DNA from: Oscillospiraceae bacterium
Lineage (GTDB): Bacteria > Bacillota > Clostridia > Oscillospirales > Oscillospiraceae
Direction: 5' to 3'
Length of the DNA stretch: 33,006 nucleotides
NCBI GenBank assembly: GCA_017465625.1
Contig: JAFTVV010000038.1
Span: 1-33,006 of the forward strand
The position numbers and the translations under genes were made by a program. Every line of letters begins with the position of its first letter. The stretch's first letter is position 1. Below are positions 1 to 7,118 of the stretch, in pieces. The notes beneath the pieces were generated by a model. It saw only the letters and a list, made by a program, of their open reading frames with translations, had not been told where the DNA came from and did not search any database.

Positions 1-98
1 AACCCCTCAGTCAGCTTCGCTGACAGCTCCCCTACAGGGGAGCCTTTTTGGGGGACGGATTGCCACGGACGCAAAAGCGCCCTCGCAATGACAGGGGG
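1..98 (+). repeat. Interspersed repeat, copy 1 (family A)
   Basis: About 98 bp, nearly identical to 218-314. The first half holds two small inverted repeats, TCAGC/GCTGA and CTCCCCT/AGGGGAG. The second half begins ACGGATTGCCACG and ends GCTCGCAATGACAG-like, with a GCGC-rich hairpin in the middle. It contains no credible coding sequence. The hairpin-rich intergenic layout resembles small non-autonomous (MITE-like) elements. Related copies lie at 121-170 (inverted, diverged), 3555-3655 and 6972-7005 (second half only). Confidence 0.85.
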
Positions 99-120
99 GT
101 GCGTTGGTAGGGGAAAAAAC

Positions 121-170
121 GCCTCCCCTTGAGGGGCGGTGGATCGCCGAAAGGCGAGACGGAAGGGTTA
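121..170 (-). repeat. Inverted, diverged partial copy of repeat family A
   Basis: Read on the minus strand this matches the first half of the 1-98 element: an AACCCTTCCG-like start, a small hairpin (TCGCC/GGCGA) and a CCCCT/AGGGG arm pair. Together with copies 1 and 2 it makes a nested direct/inverted arrangement between 1 and 314. Confidence 0.6.
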
Positions 171-217
171 ACGGAGTTTTCGTTTATCATAACACAAAGC
201 AATAAATTCACTCTGCA

Positions 218-314
218 AACCCCTCAGTCAGCTTCGCTGACAGCTCCCCTACAGGGGAGCCTTTTGGGGGACGGATTGCCACGGGCGCAAAAGCGCCCTC
301 GCAATGACAGGGGG
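218..314 (+). repeat. Interspersed repeat, copy 2 (family A)
   Basis: Almost exact direct repeat of 1-98, differing by one T in a T-run and one or two substitutions. The stretch between the two copies (99-217) holds only the inverted partial copy and AT-rich sequence. No gene is seen in 1-388. Confidence 0.85.
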
Positions 315-335
315 AGCCTTTGGGGAGAAGTGCAA

Positions 336-365
336 AAAAACAGTCCCCGAATGGGGACTGTTTTT
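336..365 (-). terminator. Rho-independent terminator of the radical SAM gene
   Basis: Perfect stem CAGTCCCC/GGGGACTG with loop GAAT, flanked by A and T runs that extend the pairing and give a U-tract on either strand. It lies about 24 bp past the stop codon of the minus-strand maturase gene, so it most likely ends the RiPP transcript. It could also stop transcription coming the other way. Confidence 0.85.
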
Positions 366-388
366 AGGTCTAATGTGATGGTATAAAA

Positions 389-1498
389 TCAATGCTCGAA
401 TTCGTCTTCATCATTTTCTTGGGGCTTGTCCAGTTTTTTGACACCGGCAGCAACAAGACGCTTCGTAAGTTCACAGACATCGGAGTTACAATGGCCACTA
501 TAGAGGTCTTCAGCTCGCATCACTACGCACTTGGGACACGCTTTTTTATAAGCACACCCTTCACATTCAGCAGGCTGCACGATTTTCTTAGCTTGTTCTA
601 CAGTAATCTTCCACGCATCCGCAAAAGACATTTCCTTTAAGGACGGACCATCCCACGAAGGAAGGGATGCACAAGGCATCATCCGTCCATCCCAACAAAC
701 AACAGCCATACTGCGACCAGCATTACAGGTCATGCCAAAAGAACAAGGCTTCTTGCAGTCGCCGCCAATTTTAGGTAGATCTGTACAAGGAGGATAAACC
801 TTTCTAAATAACCGATTTCTTTCATGCGCAAGAGATACAACATCATCGGGCTTCATATAATGCTCTGCACTTTCAGGGTCATTTCTTTTTGGAATAAGCG
901 CAAGCTCGGATAGTAAAGGATTAAAGCCCTGTTCCTTAATGTAGCATAATGTGTTGATATAGTCAGGGGCAATATAGCTACTCCCCGTCACATTCACTTG
1001 TACATTGATACCGGCATCCCGAAGCATCTTTACACCGTTCATAGCACGGTCTCTACCAGTGTGTCCAGTAACATTACGGTAGCCTTCTTCGGTGCTGCCA
1101 TATATAGAAATACGAACTTTTTCAGGCTGATGCTGTTTTAGCAATTCTGCAAGTTCATCATCTATTAAAATACCGTTAGACAGTATTGTAATATAAACGC
1201 CTTTTTTCCAAAGATGGAGATACAATTCCTTAAAATCATGGCGTAACAGACATTCCCCACCGGTAAGGGTTGCAAACATCATCCCGTTATTAAAAGCATC
1301 ATCCATAATGGCTTTCCACTGTTCCGTAGAAAGCTCTTGGTCCTTCAATTTATTGGAATTCTGATTATGTACATAGCACATTTTGCAATCCAAGTTGCAA
1401 CGTGCCGTTAATTCATATTGTACACAAATAGGCGAATTATAATTATTTGAATCATTTATTAAGTTCTTTTTCCAGTTGGCAAAGTTTATTGTTTCCAT
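389..1498 (-). CDS. Radical SAM/SPASM peptide maturase (putative RiPP-modifying enzyme)
   Basis: A 369-residue radical SAM protein. The [4Fe-4S]-SAM motif is C34-x3-C38-x2-C41, followed by the SAM-binding TGGE at 79-82. The C-terminal half has a full SPASM-type cysteine set: C248, C252, C258, C268, a GRMMPC turn ending at C276, then C312-x2-C315-x5-C321-x2-C324-x12-C337-x4-C342. This can hold two auxiliary clusters, as in PqqE, MftC and sactipeptide/ranthipeptide maturases. Such enzymes form C-C or thioether crosslinks on small peptides. Residues 1-30 are too few for a PqqD-like leader-binding domain, so recognition must be direct or by a separate protein. A strong AGGAGG ribosome site (1505-1510) precedes the ATG. 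The gene directly follows a 33-codon ORF and a hairpin, the usual precursor/maturase arrangement. Radical SAM/SPASM membership is firm; the peptide-maturase role rests on context. Anaerobic sulfatase maturase is a less likely alternative, as no sulfatase is nearby. Confidence 0.9.
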   Translation of the reverse strand: METINFANWKKNLINDSNNYNSPICVQYELTARCNLDCKMCYVHNQNSNKLKDQELSTEQWKAIMDDAFNNGMMFATLTGGECLLRHDFKELYLHLWKKGVYITILSNGILIDDELAELLKQHQPEKVRISIYGSTEEGYRNVTGHTGRDRAMNGVKMLRDAGINVQVNVTGSSYIAPDYINTLCYIKEQGFNPLLSELALIPKRNDPESAEHYMKPDDVVSLAHERNRLFRKVYPPCTDLPKIGGDCKKPCSFGMTCNAGRSMAVVCWDGRMMPCASLPSWDGPSLKEMSFADAWKITVEQAKKIVQPAECEGCAYKKACPKCVVMRAEDLYSGHCNSDVCELTKRLVAAGVKKLDKPQENDEDEFEH

Positions 1499-1511
1499 AT
1501 CTGCCTCCTAT

Positions 1512-1544
1512 AAAAAATGAGAGGTAGGCAGATGCCTACCTCTC
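1512..1544 (-). terminator. Intercistronic hairpin with U-tract between precursor and maturase (leaky terminator)
   Basis: On the minus strand a perfect inverted repeat with 12-bp arms (GAGAGGTAGGCA / TGCCTACCTCTC; effective loop about 4 nt) is followed by ATTTTTT, then the maturase ribosome site. It begins 12 nt after the precursor stop codon. This is the expected design for making much precursor and little enzyme: partial termination and/or 3' end protection of a short precursor mRNA. Confidence 0.8.
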
Positions 1545-1556
1545 GGATGTAAAAAA

Positions 1557-1658
1557 TTAGCCGCAGGGATCAACATAGATGGGCTCTTCTTCCTCAACGG
1601 GGGAAGTGGAAACAGCCATAGCCAACTTGATCAGTTCAGCCTTAGGAGCAGTATACAT
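1557..1658 (-). CDS. Putative RiPP precursor peptide, 33 aa
   Basis: A 33-codon ORF starting MYTAPKAELIKLAMAV and ending EEEEPIYVDPCG before TAA. A good ribosome site, AAAGGAG, lies 9 nt before the ATG, and a perfect consensus promoter lies about 80 nt upstream. The N-terminal half looks like a short amphipathic leader of the YxxPKxExxxL kind. The C-terminal half is acidic, with a single cysteine (C32), a single core tyrosine (Y28) and a Glu run (E22-E25). No Gly-Gly protease site is seen, and no transporter or peptidase gene is adjacent. E24-x3-Y28 has the same spacing as the crosslinked Glu/Tyr of PqqA, and Y28-x3-C32 is another possible crosslink pair; both are speculation. Identification as the maturase substrate rests on adjacency, size and shared transcription. 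Confidence 0.8.
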   Translation of the reverse strand: MYTAPKAELIKLAMAVSTSPVEEEEPIYVDPCG

Positions 1659-1735
1659 AGTTATGTTCTCCTTTCAAATCATCAATCACATGCGGCGGAC
1701 TATGCCGTGATTACCGCAATCAAAAATCTGTTTGT

Positions 1736-1764
1736 ATTATAAGCGATAAATATTAGAATGTCAA
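1736..1764 (-). promoter_or_regulatory. Consensus SigA promoter of the RiPP unit
   Basis: On the minus strand TTGACA (1759-1764), 17-nt spacer, TATAAT (1736-1741): both hexamers perfect with optimal spacing. The roughly 70-nt leader to the precursor contains an inverted repeat, AATCAC/GTGATT (1707-1712 and 1684-1689). Strong, probably constitutive transcription is expected unless the leader repeat is regulatory. Confidence 0.85.
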
Positions 1765-1804
1765 GAAAAATTTTATTGAATATTTATTTGCAAATTTAAA
1801 GCTA

Positions 1805-1834
1805 ATGGCACCGAAGATAAAACTTCGGTGCCAT
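1805..1834 (-). terminator. Terminator of the 432-aa secreted protein gene
   Basis: Perfect 12-bp stem ATGGCACCGAAG / CTTCGGTGCCAT with a 6-nt loop, starting 20 bp after the stop codon at 1854. The U-tract is weak on the minus strand (ATTAGCTTTAAATTT). It separates this gene from the RiPP promoter just beyond it. Confidence 0.7.
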
Positions 1835-1853
1835 AAATATCTAAAATAATATA

Positions 1854-3152
1854 TTAGCCGTAAACTGCCAAAACGGAGTCGCCGTACTTCATCATAGCAA
1901 TGGCGGCTGCTGCCAAATTAGCATTAGTACCGTTAATTCTGGACTTTGCAACTGCAGCAATGCTAGCAGTGTACAGCGGGCTGCCCTCAACAGGAGCATC
2001 ACCACTGTAAAGCTGTACAGTCACTTCTTTTCTCATTTGCTTTGCATTCAATCCAGAGTAGATCAAGATGCCACGATTGCTGGTGGAATCATCACCGAAG
2101 GGGTACATAGTAGTTACGCCGTCCATAGTCACAGCCACAGAATACTGATCCTTATCAAAACCAGAGGGCATTCTATAAACGAACTGCAGGCCAGTACGAT
2201 CTGCCAAATACAGAGAGCATGCGGCAAATGTGTAATTATCTTTGCCAGTAGTAGGCGGTGTAACATCAATAACAGGGGTTTCGGCGGTTGCATAAGCCTG
2301 CTGAGCCTCGGTCAAGTCCATGTTAGCCAAAGTTCCAGTTCTGTAGTTGAAATACACCTGCATTGCAGCACCAAAGTTCAACATATTAACATACAGATTA
2401 GCCTGGGCAGAATCACCGCTTGCAATGTAGGTAGCGACTCTTTCTTCAGCGCCTTCCTTAACGGACCAAATCTTGGGGTTGCCACAGTATGTTACGCCGT
2501 CCTTCTCTGCATACAGAGTGACTTCAAGGCGATCTGCCATCTGGCGAGACCATACGCCAAACTCATAAACATTGTTTCCGCCAACGCCTTCAGTAATCGT
2601 AGTAGCTACGATTTCGCTGTCTGCATCATAGGGCTTAACCTCCAACCATACACGGTCGTAAGCTTCCTTCTTAATCTTAGAGGTGCTGTAAACGAACGTT
2701 GCATTAATCTTATCCTGCATACTCAGAGCTACACGAGTATTATCCAGGACAGAGGCATAAACAGGGCCAGTGGGGGCAACTTCGAAAGCTGCGGTGAAGG
2801 AGTAAGCCTTTGCTTCGTTGGTAGCAACAATGATGTACTTGGTGCCGGCAGTAACAGCAACAGCATCAGTATAAGCAACACCGTCAACAGTGAAGGTGGT
2901 GCCGTCTTCAGCGGTCAGGGTCAGAGTGCCATTTTCAGCGGGGGTATATGCGTAGTAGGCGTTTGCCAGGCCGCTATCGGCATTGGTGCCAATAACAAGG
3001 GGCATTGCGTTTGCGGCATCGGTGCCGTAGATTCTGTCCATACCGGACTCGAAGTCGTTTGCAGCTGCGGAGGTCTTGGGCAACCAGGCGGCTACCATCA
3101 GTGCGCACAGCAGGACTGCAATGATTTTGGTGAGCATGCTATTGCGTTTCAT
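1854..3152 (-). CDS. Secreted protein of unknown function with the shared two-module C-terminus
   Basis: 432 residues. A signal peptide covers about 1-30 (KRNSMLTK, hydrophobic core, TSA-AA cleavage region), so it is exported. Residues 31-130 form a beta-rich, Ala/Thr-rich region. About 131-285 is a module with the diagnostic segment NMLNFGAAMQVYFNYRTG (256-273). About 302-432 is a second module containing KQMRKEVTVQLY (371-382) and SPLY (391-394). Both modules recur in the same order at the C-terminus of the nuclease at 3880-6846. No catalytic motif, LPxTG or SLH domain is seen. The ribosome site is AAGGAG, and a perfect consensus promoter lies upstream. I do not recognise a named family; a surface-anchoring or ligand-binding role for the modules is inference. 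Confidence 0.85.
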   Translation of the reverse strand: MKRNSMLTKIIAVLLCALMVAAWLPKTSAAANDFESGMDRIYGTDAANAMPLVIGTNADSGLANAYYAYTPAENGTLTLTAEDGTTFTVDGVAYTDAVAVTAGTKYIIVATNEAKAYSFTAAFEVAPTGPVYASVLDNTRVALSMQDKINATFVYSTSKIKKEAYDRVWLEVKPYDADSEIVATTITEGVGGNNVYEFGVWSRQMADRLEVTLYAEKDGVTYCGNPKIWSVKEGAEERVATYIASGDSAQANLYVNMLNFGAAMQVYFNYRTGTLANMDLTEAQQAYATAETPVIDVTPPTTGKDNYTFAACSLYLADRTGLQFVYRMPSGFDKDQYSVAVTMDGVTTMYPFGDDSTSNRGILIYSGLNAKQMRKEVTVQLYSGDAPVEGSPLYTASIAAVAKSRINGTNANLAAAAIAMMKYGDSVLAVYG

Positions 3153-3208
3153 ACAGTTCTCTCCTTACAATTTTTTTGGGTTTTATGGGACGGTAATCCT
3201 CAGTTAAC

Positions 3209-3237
3209 ATTATAGTCACGGTTTCACATTCTGTCAA
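3209..3237 (-). promoter_or_regulatory. Consensus SigA promoter of the 432-aa secreted protein gene
   Basis: On the minus strand TTGACA (3232-3237), 17-nt spacer, TATAAT (3209-3214), both perfect, about 57 bp before the start codon. The only other promoters of this quality here is the RiPP one, so this secreted protein is probably abundant. Confidence 0.8.
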
Positions 3238-3440
3238 GTAAATAATTCCAAAAAAACTGCTATTTTTTATATAATTTTTGATCATTTTATATGTATACGG
3301 CATTTATGGTACAAAACACAGGCCGTATGAAACCAAAAAGCCTATTTTGTGGTCAAATATGGACAAAATACAAGATGTTGTATTTCCCAGCCTTGCCGGG
3401 AAATAGATGAAAGATGAAAACGGAAAGCGGAAAGATATGG

Positions 3441-3517
3441 TGTCGGCAGAGCCGAAGAATTGAAATAATTGACAATGGACAATGGACAATTGACAGTTAT
3501 TGTGTCGGCAGAGCCGA
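3441..3517. repeat. Short tandem/direct repeats in the intergenic spacer
   Basis: The 15-mer TGTCGGCAGAGCCGA occurs at 3441-3455 and 3503-3517. Between them lies GACAATG GACAATG GACAATT GACAG, a run of 7-bp near-repeats. The whole 3238-3844 spacer (about 600 bp) has no credible gene; it holds these repeats, repeat family A copy 3 and a second palindromic element at 3717-3817. Confidence 0.75.
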
Positions 3518-3554
3518 CGGATTATCATATTTGCGGTGCGGAGCGCCGCATGGC

Positions 3555-3655
3555 AATCCCTCAGTCACGCTGTTCGCGTGACAGCTCGCCTTTACACAAG
3601 GGAGCCTTTGGGGTACGGATTGCCACGCCGCTTATCAAGCGGCTCGCAATGACAG
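3555..3655 (+). repeat. Interspersed repeat, copy 3 (family A, diverged)
   Basis: Matches the plan of 1-98: a CCCTCAGTCA-type start, a hairpin (TCACGC..GCGTGA), an AGGGAGCCTTTGGGG-like middle, ACGGATTGCCACG, a second hairpin (GCCGCTT..AAGCGGC) and GCTCGCAATGACAG. The hairpin arms differ from copies 1 and 2 but stay complementary, so the structure is conserved rather than the sequence. Confidence 0.8.
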
Positions 3656-3716
3656 TTCCTTCGGACGAACGGTTTTCAATTGACAATTGAAAGATGAAAG
3701 TGGAAAATTTTCTGCG

Positions 3717-3817
3717 GGGCGTCGAGGCGCCGCCCCCTACGATTGAATATGAAAACGTGATATATTGACCGTAGGGGCGGATATCATGTCAAGAGTAACA
3801 TAGTATCTGCCCCTACG
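3717..3817. repeat. Second palindromic intergenic element (family B)
   Basis: Three GTAGGGGC-type arms: CCGCCCCCTACG near 3730-3741, CGTAGGGGCGGATA at 3770-3783, and TATCTGCCCCTACG at 3804-3817. The first and third are inverted relative to the second. AT-rich sequence lies between the arms and there is no ORF. It looks like a small mobile or structural repeat. Confidence 0.6.
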
Positions 3818-3844
3818 AGTTCTGTTGCAGGTTATCGCTCCTGC

Positions 3845-3874
3845 AAAAACCGCCCGATCGGTGGATCGGGCGGT
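3845..3874 (-). terminator. Terminator of the secreted nuclease gene
   Basis: Perfect 11-bp stem ACCGCCCGATC / GATCGGGCGGT with a 4-nt loop, followed on the minus strand by a T-run. It starts 6 bp after the stop codon. Confidence 0.85.
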
Positions 3875-3879
3875 AGGTG

Positions 3880-6846
3880 TTATTGCGCAGTATAGGCTTT
3901 TGCGGCCAGGTGGTAGTCGTAGAGCTGCTGTACCATCGCCTTCAGCGTATCGGACGATTCTGCGTCATTATACACATTATAAATATAATTCAGAGGGCTA
4001 TAGGATATCTGCATGGTATCGTTGACTGTGACGGTCACTTCCCGATCCAAATCCTGAGGAAGAATTCCATCAATCTCTACGTAGTACAAGCCATCTTTCG
4101 GATTGATCTTTAAAGAAGAATTGCCGCATTTGACAGTATATGCATCGATGGTTTTATTGCCCGTGAGCACAAAGTAGAAACGTGTGGCAATATTCTCCCT
4201 GTGCAGCAAGGTTGCACCGTAATGAGCGATGCCATCCACCGCATTTTGTACTGCGGAATACTGCATCTTAACCGGAATGTTGGTCACAGTATCGGTAAAT
4301 CCGCTGTTTGCATAATGACCTGTATTGTAACCAAAATACTTTTGCGCAGCAGCACCGTAATGGAGCATCGCAAGGACCAGATCCTTGGTCTTCTGATTAT
4401 ACGTTCCCGTGGTATCCTTCAGGATATAGGACGCATATTCTGCCACGGAGTACGCTTTTTCTGTGCGCCCATCAGCAAGCAGCAGTTCTACCTCTACGGC
4501 ATCGGTCATTTGTGCCGCCGCCAAATGGATCGTCAGTTTATACTTGCCGTCTACCACCGGCAGATCCATCAAATCATAGTCCGTTGTCACGTCATTGACA
4601 GTCACGCAGGCTGTTCCCTCAGATGCCTGCGCATCGGTCAGCTCCAAGAGGATATTCATTGCAATATCATCGCCTAATGCAAGGTTGTAGCTATGGAAGG
4701 GATCGGCTGTCTGCTGAGGAACAACTGTATTTTGGGCGTAGCCGCAATAGGTACATTTACGGCTCTGTTCACCATCTGCGTCGGCAGCCGTCCACTGCGT
4801 CCAGCTATGGGATGCACAGGATACAAAGTTTGTGACCTGGGTGACCGCGTCGCAGTCGTCACACTGCATAGCGCTGTAGCCGCGGATCAGACAGGTGGGG
4901 TTCACAACCACCGCAATCACTGCATCGTGGTCACACTCCAAACCGCGGATATCCGTGGTATAGTGGGTAGCGACACTTTGCTGAGTCGCCACATACAACG
5001 AGATATCCTGCTGTCCGGATTTGTAACAGGAGAACAGGTCGTTTGAAGTGTTGTAACGCATAATGACATTGGTATTCGTGTCCTGCGCCACAACGGAGGC
5101 ATTACCGCTGGCGTCAACAGAAATTGCCCAGCTTGCCTGCTGGTTGATTTTTGCCTGACTTCTTAAGTGGTTATTCTTTTCACTTCCGGGTGCATACAGA
5201 TATTTACCGCCCGATGTTTTCAGCGCATAAGTACCGGACACCGAGCCGGAAACAAGGGTGAGGATTTCTGTATCCGCAGAAGGCGTGGCGGTTTTTCCCT
5301 CGGTGTTTTTAGCAATGGTGGTCTGCCCTCTGTTGTTCTTATTTTGAGTAGTGCTTAATGCCAAATCCTCATTGGCAGCGGTAATAAAGAGCTGTTTATT
5401 GACAGCCAATTGGGCGTTATCTGTCACCAGATTCCACACGGTAGTGGAGGACTGCTGATCATTGGAAACCCAGGAGTAAACCGCGCAGAAAGTAGTCGTT
5501 TCGTATACGGTCACGTCCGTGCCAACGGCATAAATGACGCTGGGCGCAGTAAGCGAATCGGTTATATACTGGGGTGTCCAGCCAAGGAAGGTGTATTGGG
5601 CATTCACCAATTCCTGCTTCGCAGGCATACGGACGATCGCGCCCGCTTCGGAGGTTTGGACGGATTTTAATACGCCATTTTCCAAAAAGCTGACGTTGAT
5701 CTTGTCCGCTTTTTTGAAGCGCACCTGCACACTGCAGTCGTCCTGGGCATCCACAAAAATCAGGTTGCCGTCATTGGAAAGACTTGCGCGACCGGCTGTG
5801 ACCACATAAGAGTCCAGCGCATAGCCGGGGGCAGGAATAGCCGTAACCAAAGCACCGTTTACCTCTACCGTACCGCAGTCCAAATTGGAAGAAGTGGCGG
5901 TAACTGTATAATCCACATCCCCATAGCCTTCACCGGAGGGAGTTACATAGCCTGCAGGAATCTGTGCATCAAACAGCATAAATGCCAGCTCCGGATAGTC
6001 CACAAACATATTACGGGTGCCGGTAATGGACTGCACAGAGTCGTTACGACCCATTTCCCACGTGTCTACCGGGTCTTCCGCCATCCATTTCAGCAAAATG
6101 GCACAGCTTTCAAATTCAGGGCCGTATACGCCGGTTTTGCCAAATAAATTGGTGCGAATTTCCAAATCACTTTCGCCATAGCGGACATATACATACAGGG
6201 CGATACGGGCAACGTCACCACGAACATCGTACGCACCGTTTGACGCTTTGTTGGGGTTATAGAAGTCACTGCCTTCGCCAAAGCCGGTATTGTTACGGCT
6301 GGAGTTGATTTTGCTGTCTAAGGGGCGAAGCATAATAATATCGTCCGGGCCGCCTAAGCTTTGCGGCCATATATGCTCCCGATTCCAGGTGTTGCCGTCC
6401 CAAACAGGACCGATGAAACCGCCATCATAAAAGCTGGAAATGGCGGTGGTCAGCTCACCGTTGCGCTGAATGTCGGTATACTGATACAAATAACGGGAAT
6501 CATCGTAGCTTGGATCTTTCACAAGGGCACTGAGGGTCAGATTCCGAATGGTCTCGGCAAGATCGCTGGCATAATATGCACCTGACTGCACATCATTGGA
6601 TAGTGCCGCAAAATCATCGTAGGTCACGCCCAGATCGTCATAAAAGTCCTCCGCCATGGGAGACAGGAAGGAGGAAACCTCCCCACGCTGACCCCAGTTT
6701 TTTACAACGCCTTTATACTTCTCCGTATCCACCGTCTGGTAAAAAACAGAGGCCGCTTCCGAAGAAACCGTAATTCCGGAAAACAGGCTCAATACCATCA
6801 GCAGTATTAAAGCAAAGGATAATCCGCGTTTATAAATTCCCTTCAT
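3880..6846 (-). CDS. Secreted multidomain nuclease (endonuclease I family)
   Basis: 988 residues from the ATG with GGAGGG 9 nt upstream; the reading frame runs 12 codons further upstream but without a ribosome site. A signal peptide covers about 1-32. An endonuclease I-type domain follows, with WNREHIWPQS (154-163; NREH is the His-Me/beta-beta-alpha metal site), MLRPLDSKINSSRNN (172-186), RGDVARIALYVYVRYG (209-224) and a TRNMFVDYPELA end (277-288). About 380-460 is an InlB/Listeria-Bacteroides-type repeat, recognised by FLGWTP. About 468-620 is a beta domain with YLYAPGS and FSCYKSGQQDISLY, a type I associate with secreted nucleases. About 637-705 is cysteine-rich (CxxC pairs), and 720-988 is the two-module C-terminus shared with the 432-aa protein, including GAAAQKYFGYNTG. 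The likely role is extracellular DNA/RNA degradation for nutrient or competitor DNA. No anchor motif is seen. Confidence 0.88.
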   Translation of the reverse strand: MKGIYKRGLSFALILLMVLSLFSGITVSSEAASVFYQTVDTEKYKGVVKNWGQRGEVSSFLSPMAEDFYDDLGVTYDDFAALSNDVQSGAYYASDLAETIRNLTLSALVKDPSYDDSRYLYQYTDIQRNGELTTAISSFYDGGFIGPVWDGNTWNREHIWPQSLGGPDDIIMLRPLDSKINSSRNNTGFGEGSDFYNPNKASNGAYDVRGDVARIALYVYVRYGESDLEIRTNLFGKTGVYGPEFESCAILLKWMAEDPVDTWEMGRNDSVQSITGTRNMFVDYPELAFMLFDAQIPAGYVTPSGEGYGDVDYTVTATSSNLDCGTVEVNGALVTAIPAPGYALDSYVVTAGRASLSNDGNLIFVDAQDDCSVQVRFKKADKINVSFLENGVLKSVQTSEAGAIVRMPAKQELVNAQYTFLGWTPQYITDSLTAPSVIYAVGTDVTVYETTTFCAVYSWVSNDQQSSTTVWNLVTDNAQLAVNKQLFITAANEDLALSTTQNKNNRGQTTIAKNTEGKTATPSADTEILTLVSGSVSGTYALKTSGGKYLYAPGSEKNNHLRSQAKINQQASWAISVDASGNASVVAQDTNTNVIMRYNTSNDLFSCYKSGQQDISLYVATQQSVATHYTTDIRGLECDHDAVIAVVVNPTCLIRGYSAMQCDDCDAVTQVTNFVSCASHSWTQWTAADADGEQSRKCTYCGYAQNTVVPQQTADPFHSYNLALGDDIAMNILLELTDAQASEGTACVTVNDVTTDYDLMDLPVVDGKYKLTIHLAAAQMTDAVEVELLLADGRTEKAYSVAEYASYILKDTTGTYNQKTKDLVLAMLHYGAAAQKYFGYNTGHYANSGFTDTVTNIPVKMQYSAVQNAVDGIAHYGATLLHRENIATRFYFVLTGNKTIDAYTVKCGNSSLKINPKDGLYYVEIDGILPQDLDREVTVTVNDTMQISYSPLNYIYNVYNDAESSDTLKAMVQQLYDYHLAAKAYTAQ

Positions 6847-6892
6847 AGTCGTACACCCTCCATATAGAATACAAATGGTCATATTTTATGGT

Positions 6893-6921
6893 ATATTACC
6901 ACAAAATCCGACAATATTCAA
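6893..6921 (-). promoter_or_regulatory. Probable SigA promoter of the nuclease gene
   Basis: On the minus strand TTGAAT (6916-6921), 17-nt spacer, TAATAT (6893-6898), about 47 bp before the ATG. Confidence 0.6.
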
Positions 6922-6971
6922 GAACTAAATCACTTCTGTGCAGACTGCATATACGTGCGCACAAAAGAAAG

Positions 6972-7005
6972 CGGATTGCCACGCACCTGCGGTGCTCGCA
7001 ATGAC
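6972..7005 (+). repeat. Partial repeat family A (second half only)
   Basis: CGGATTGCCACG, a short GC hairpin (GCACC..GGTGC) and GCTCGCAATGAC, matching the second half of copies 1-3. It shows that this half can occur alone. It sits between two divergent promoters. Confidence 0.7.
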
Positions 7006-7043
7006 CGCTTCTTCGCATACCGCCTTGAAAGAATAATTACAGA

Positions 7044-7072
7044 TTGCGTTTTGCGGAATGTGGTGGTATAAT
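7044..7072 (+). promoter_or_regulatory. Probable SigA promoter of the YgiQ-type gene
   Basis: TTGCGT (7044-7049), 17-nt spacer, TATAAT (7067-7072). The -10 is perfect and the -35 weak. Confidence 0.6.
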
Positions 7073-7118
7073 CGGATTAAATTATTTTTAATGTGTATGT
7101 CCTATGAAGGAGAAAATT

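Noticed and set aside
129-386. 85-codon open frame across the repeats at the window start
   Set aside because: It covers repeat family A and the terminator hairpin, with low-complexity translation and no ribosome site.
2037-3215. Long plus-strand open frame opposite the 432-aa secreted protein gene
   Set aside because: It is antisense to a gene with signal peptide, ribosome site, promoter and terminator. Its own sequence is Cys/Ser/His-rich without domain features and it has no ribosome site.
3441-3517. Short repeats considered as a CRISPR fragment
   Set aside because: Repeat units are 7 and 15 bp with irregular spacing, no regular spacers and no cas genes. They fit intergenic repeat debris.
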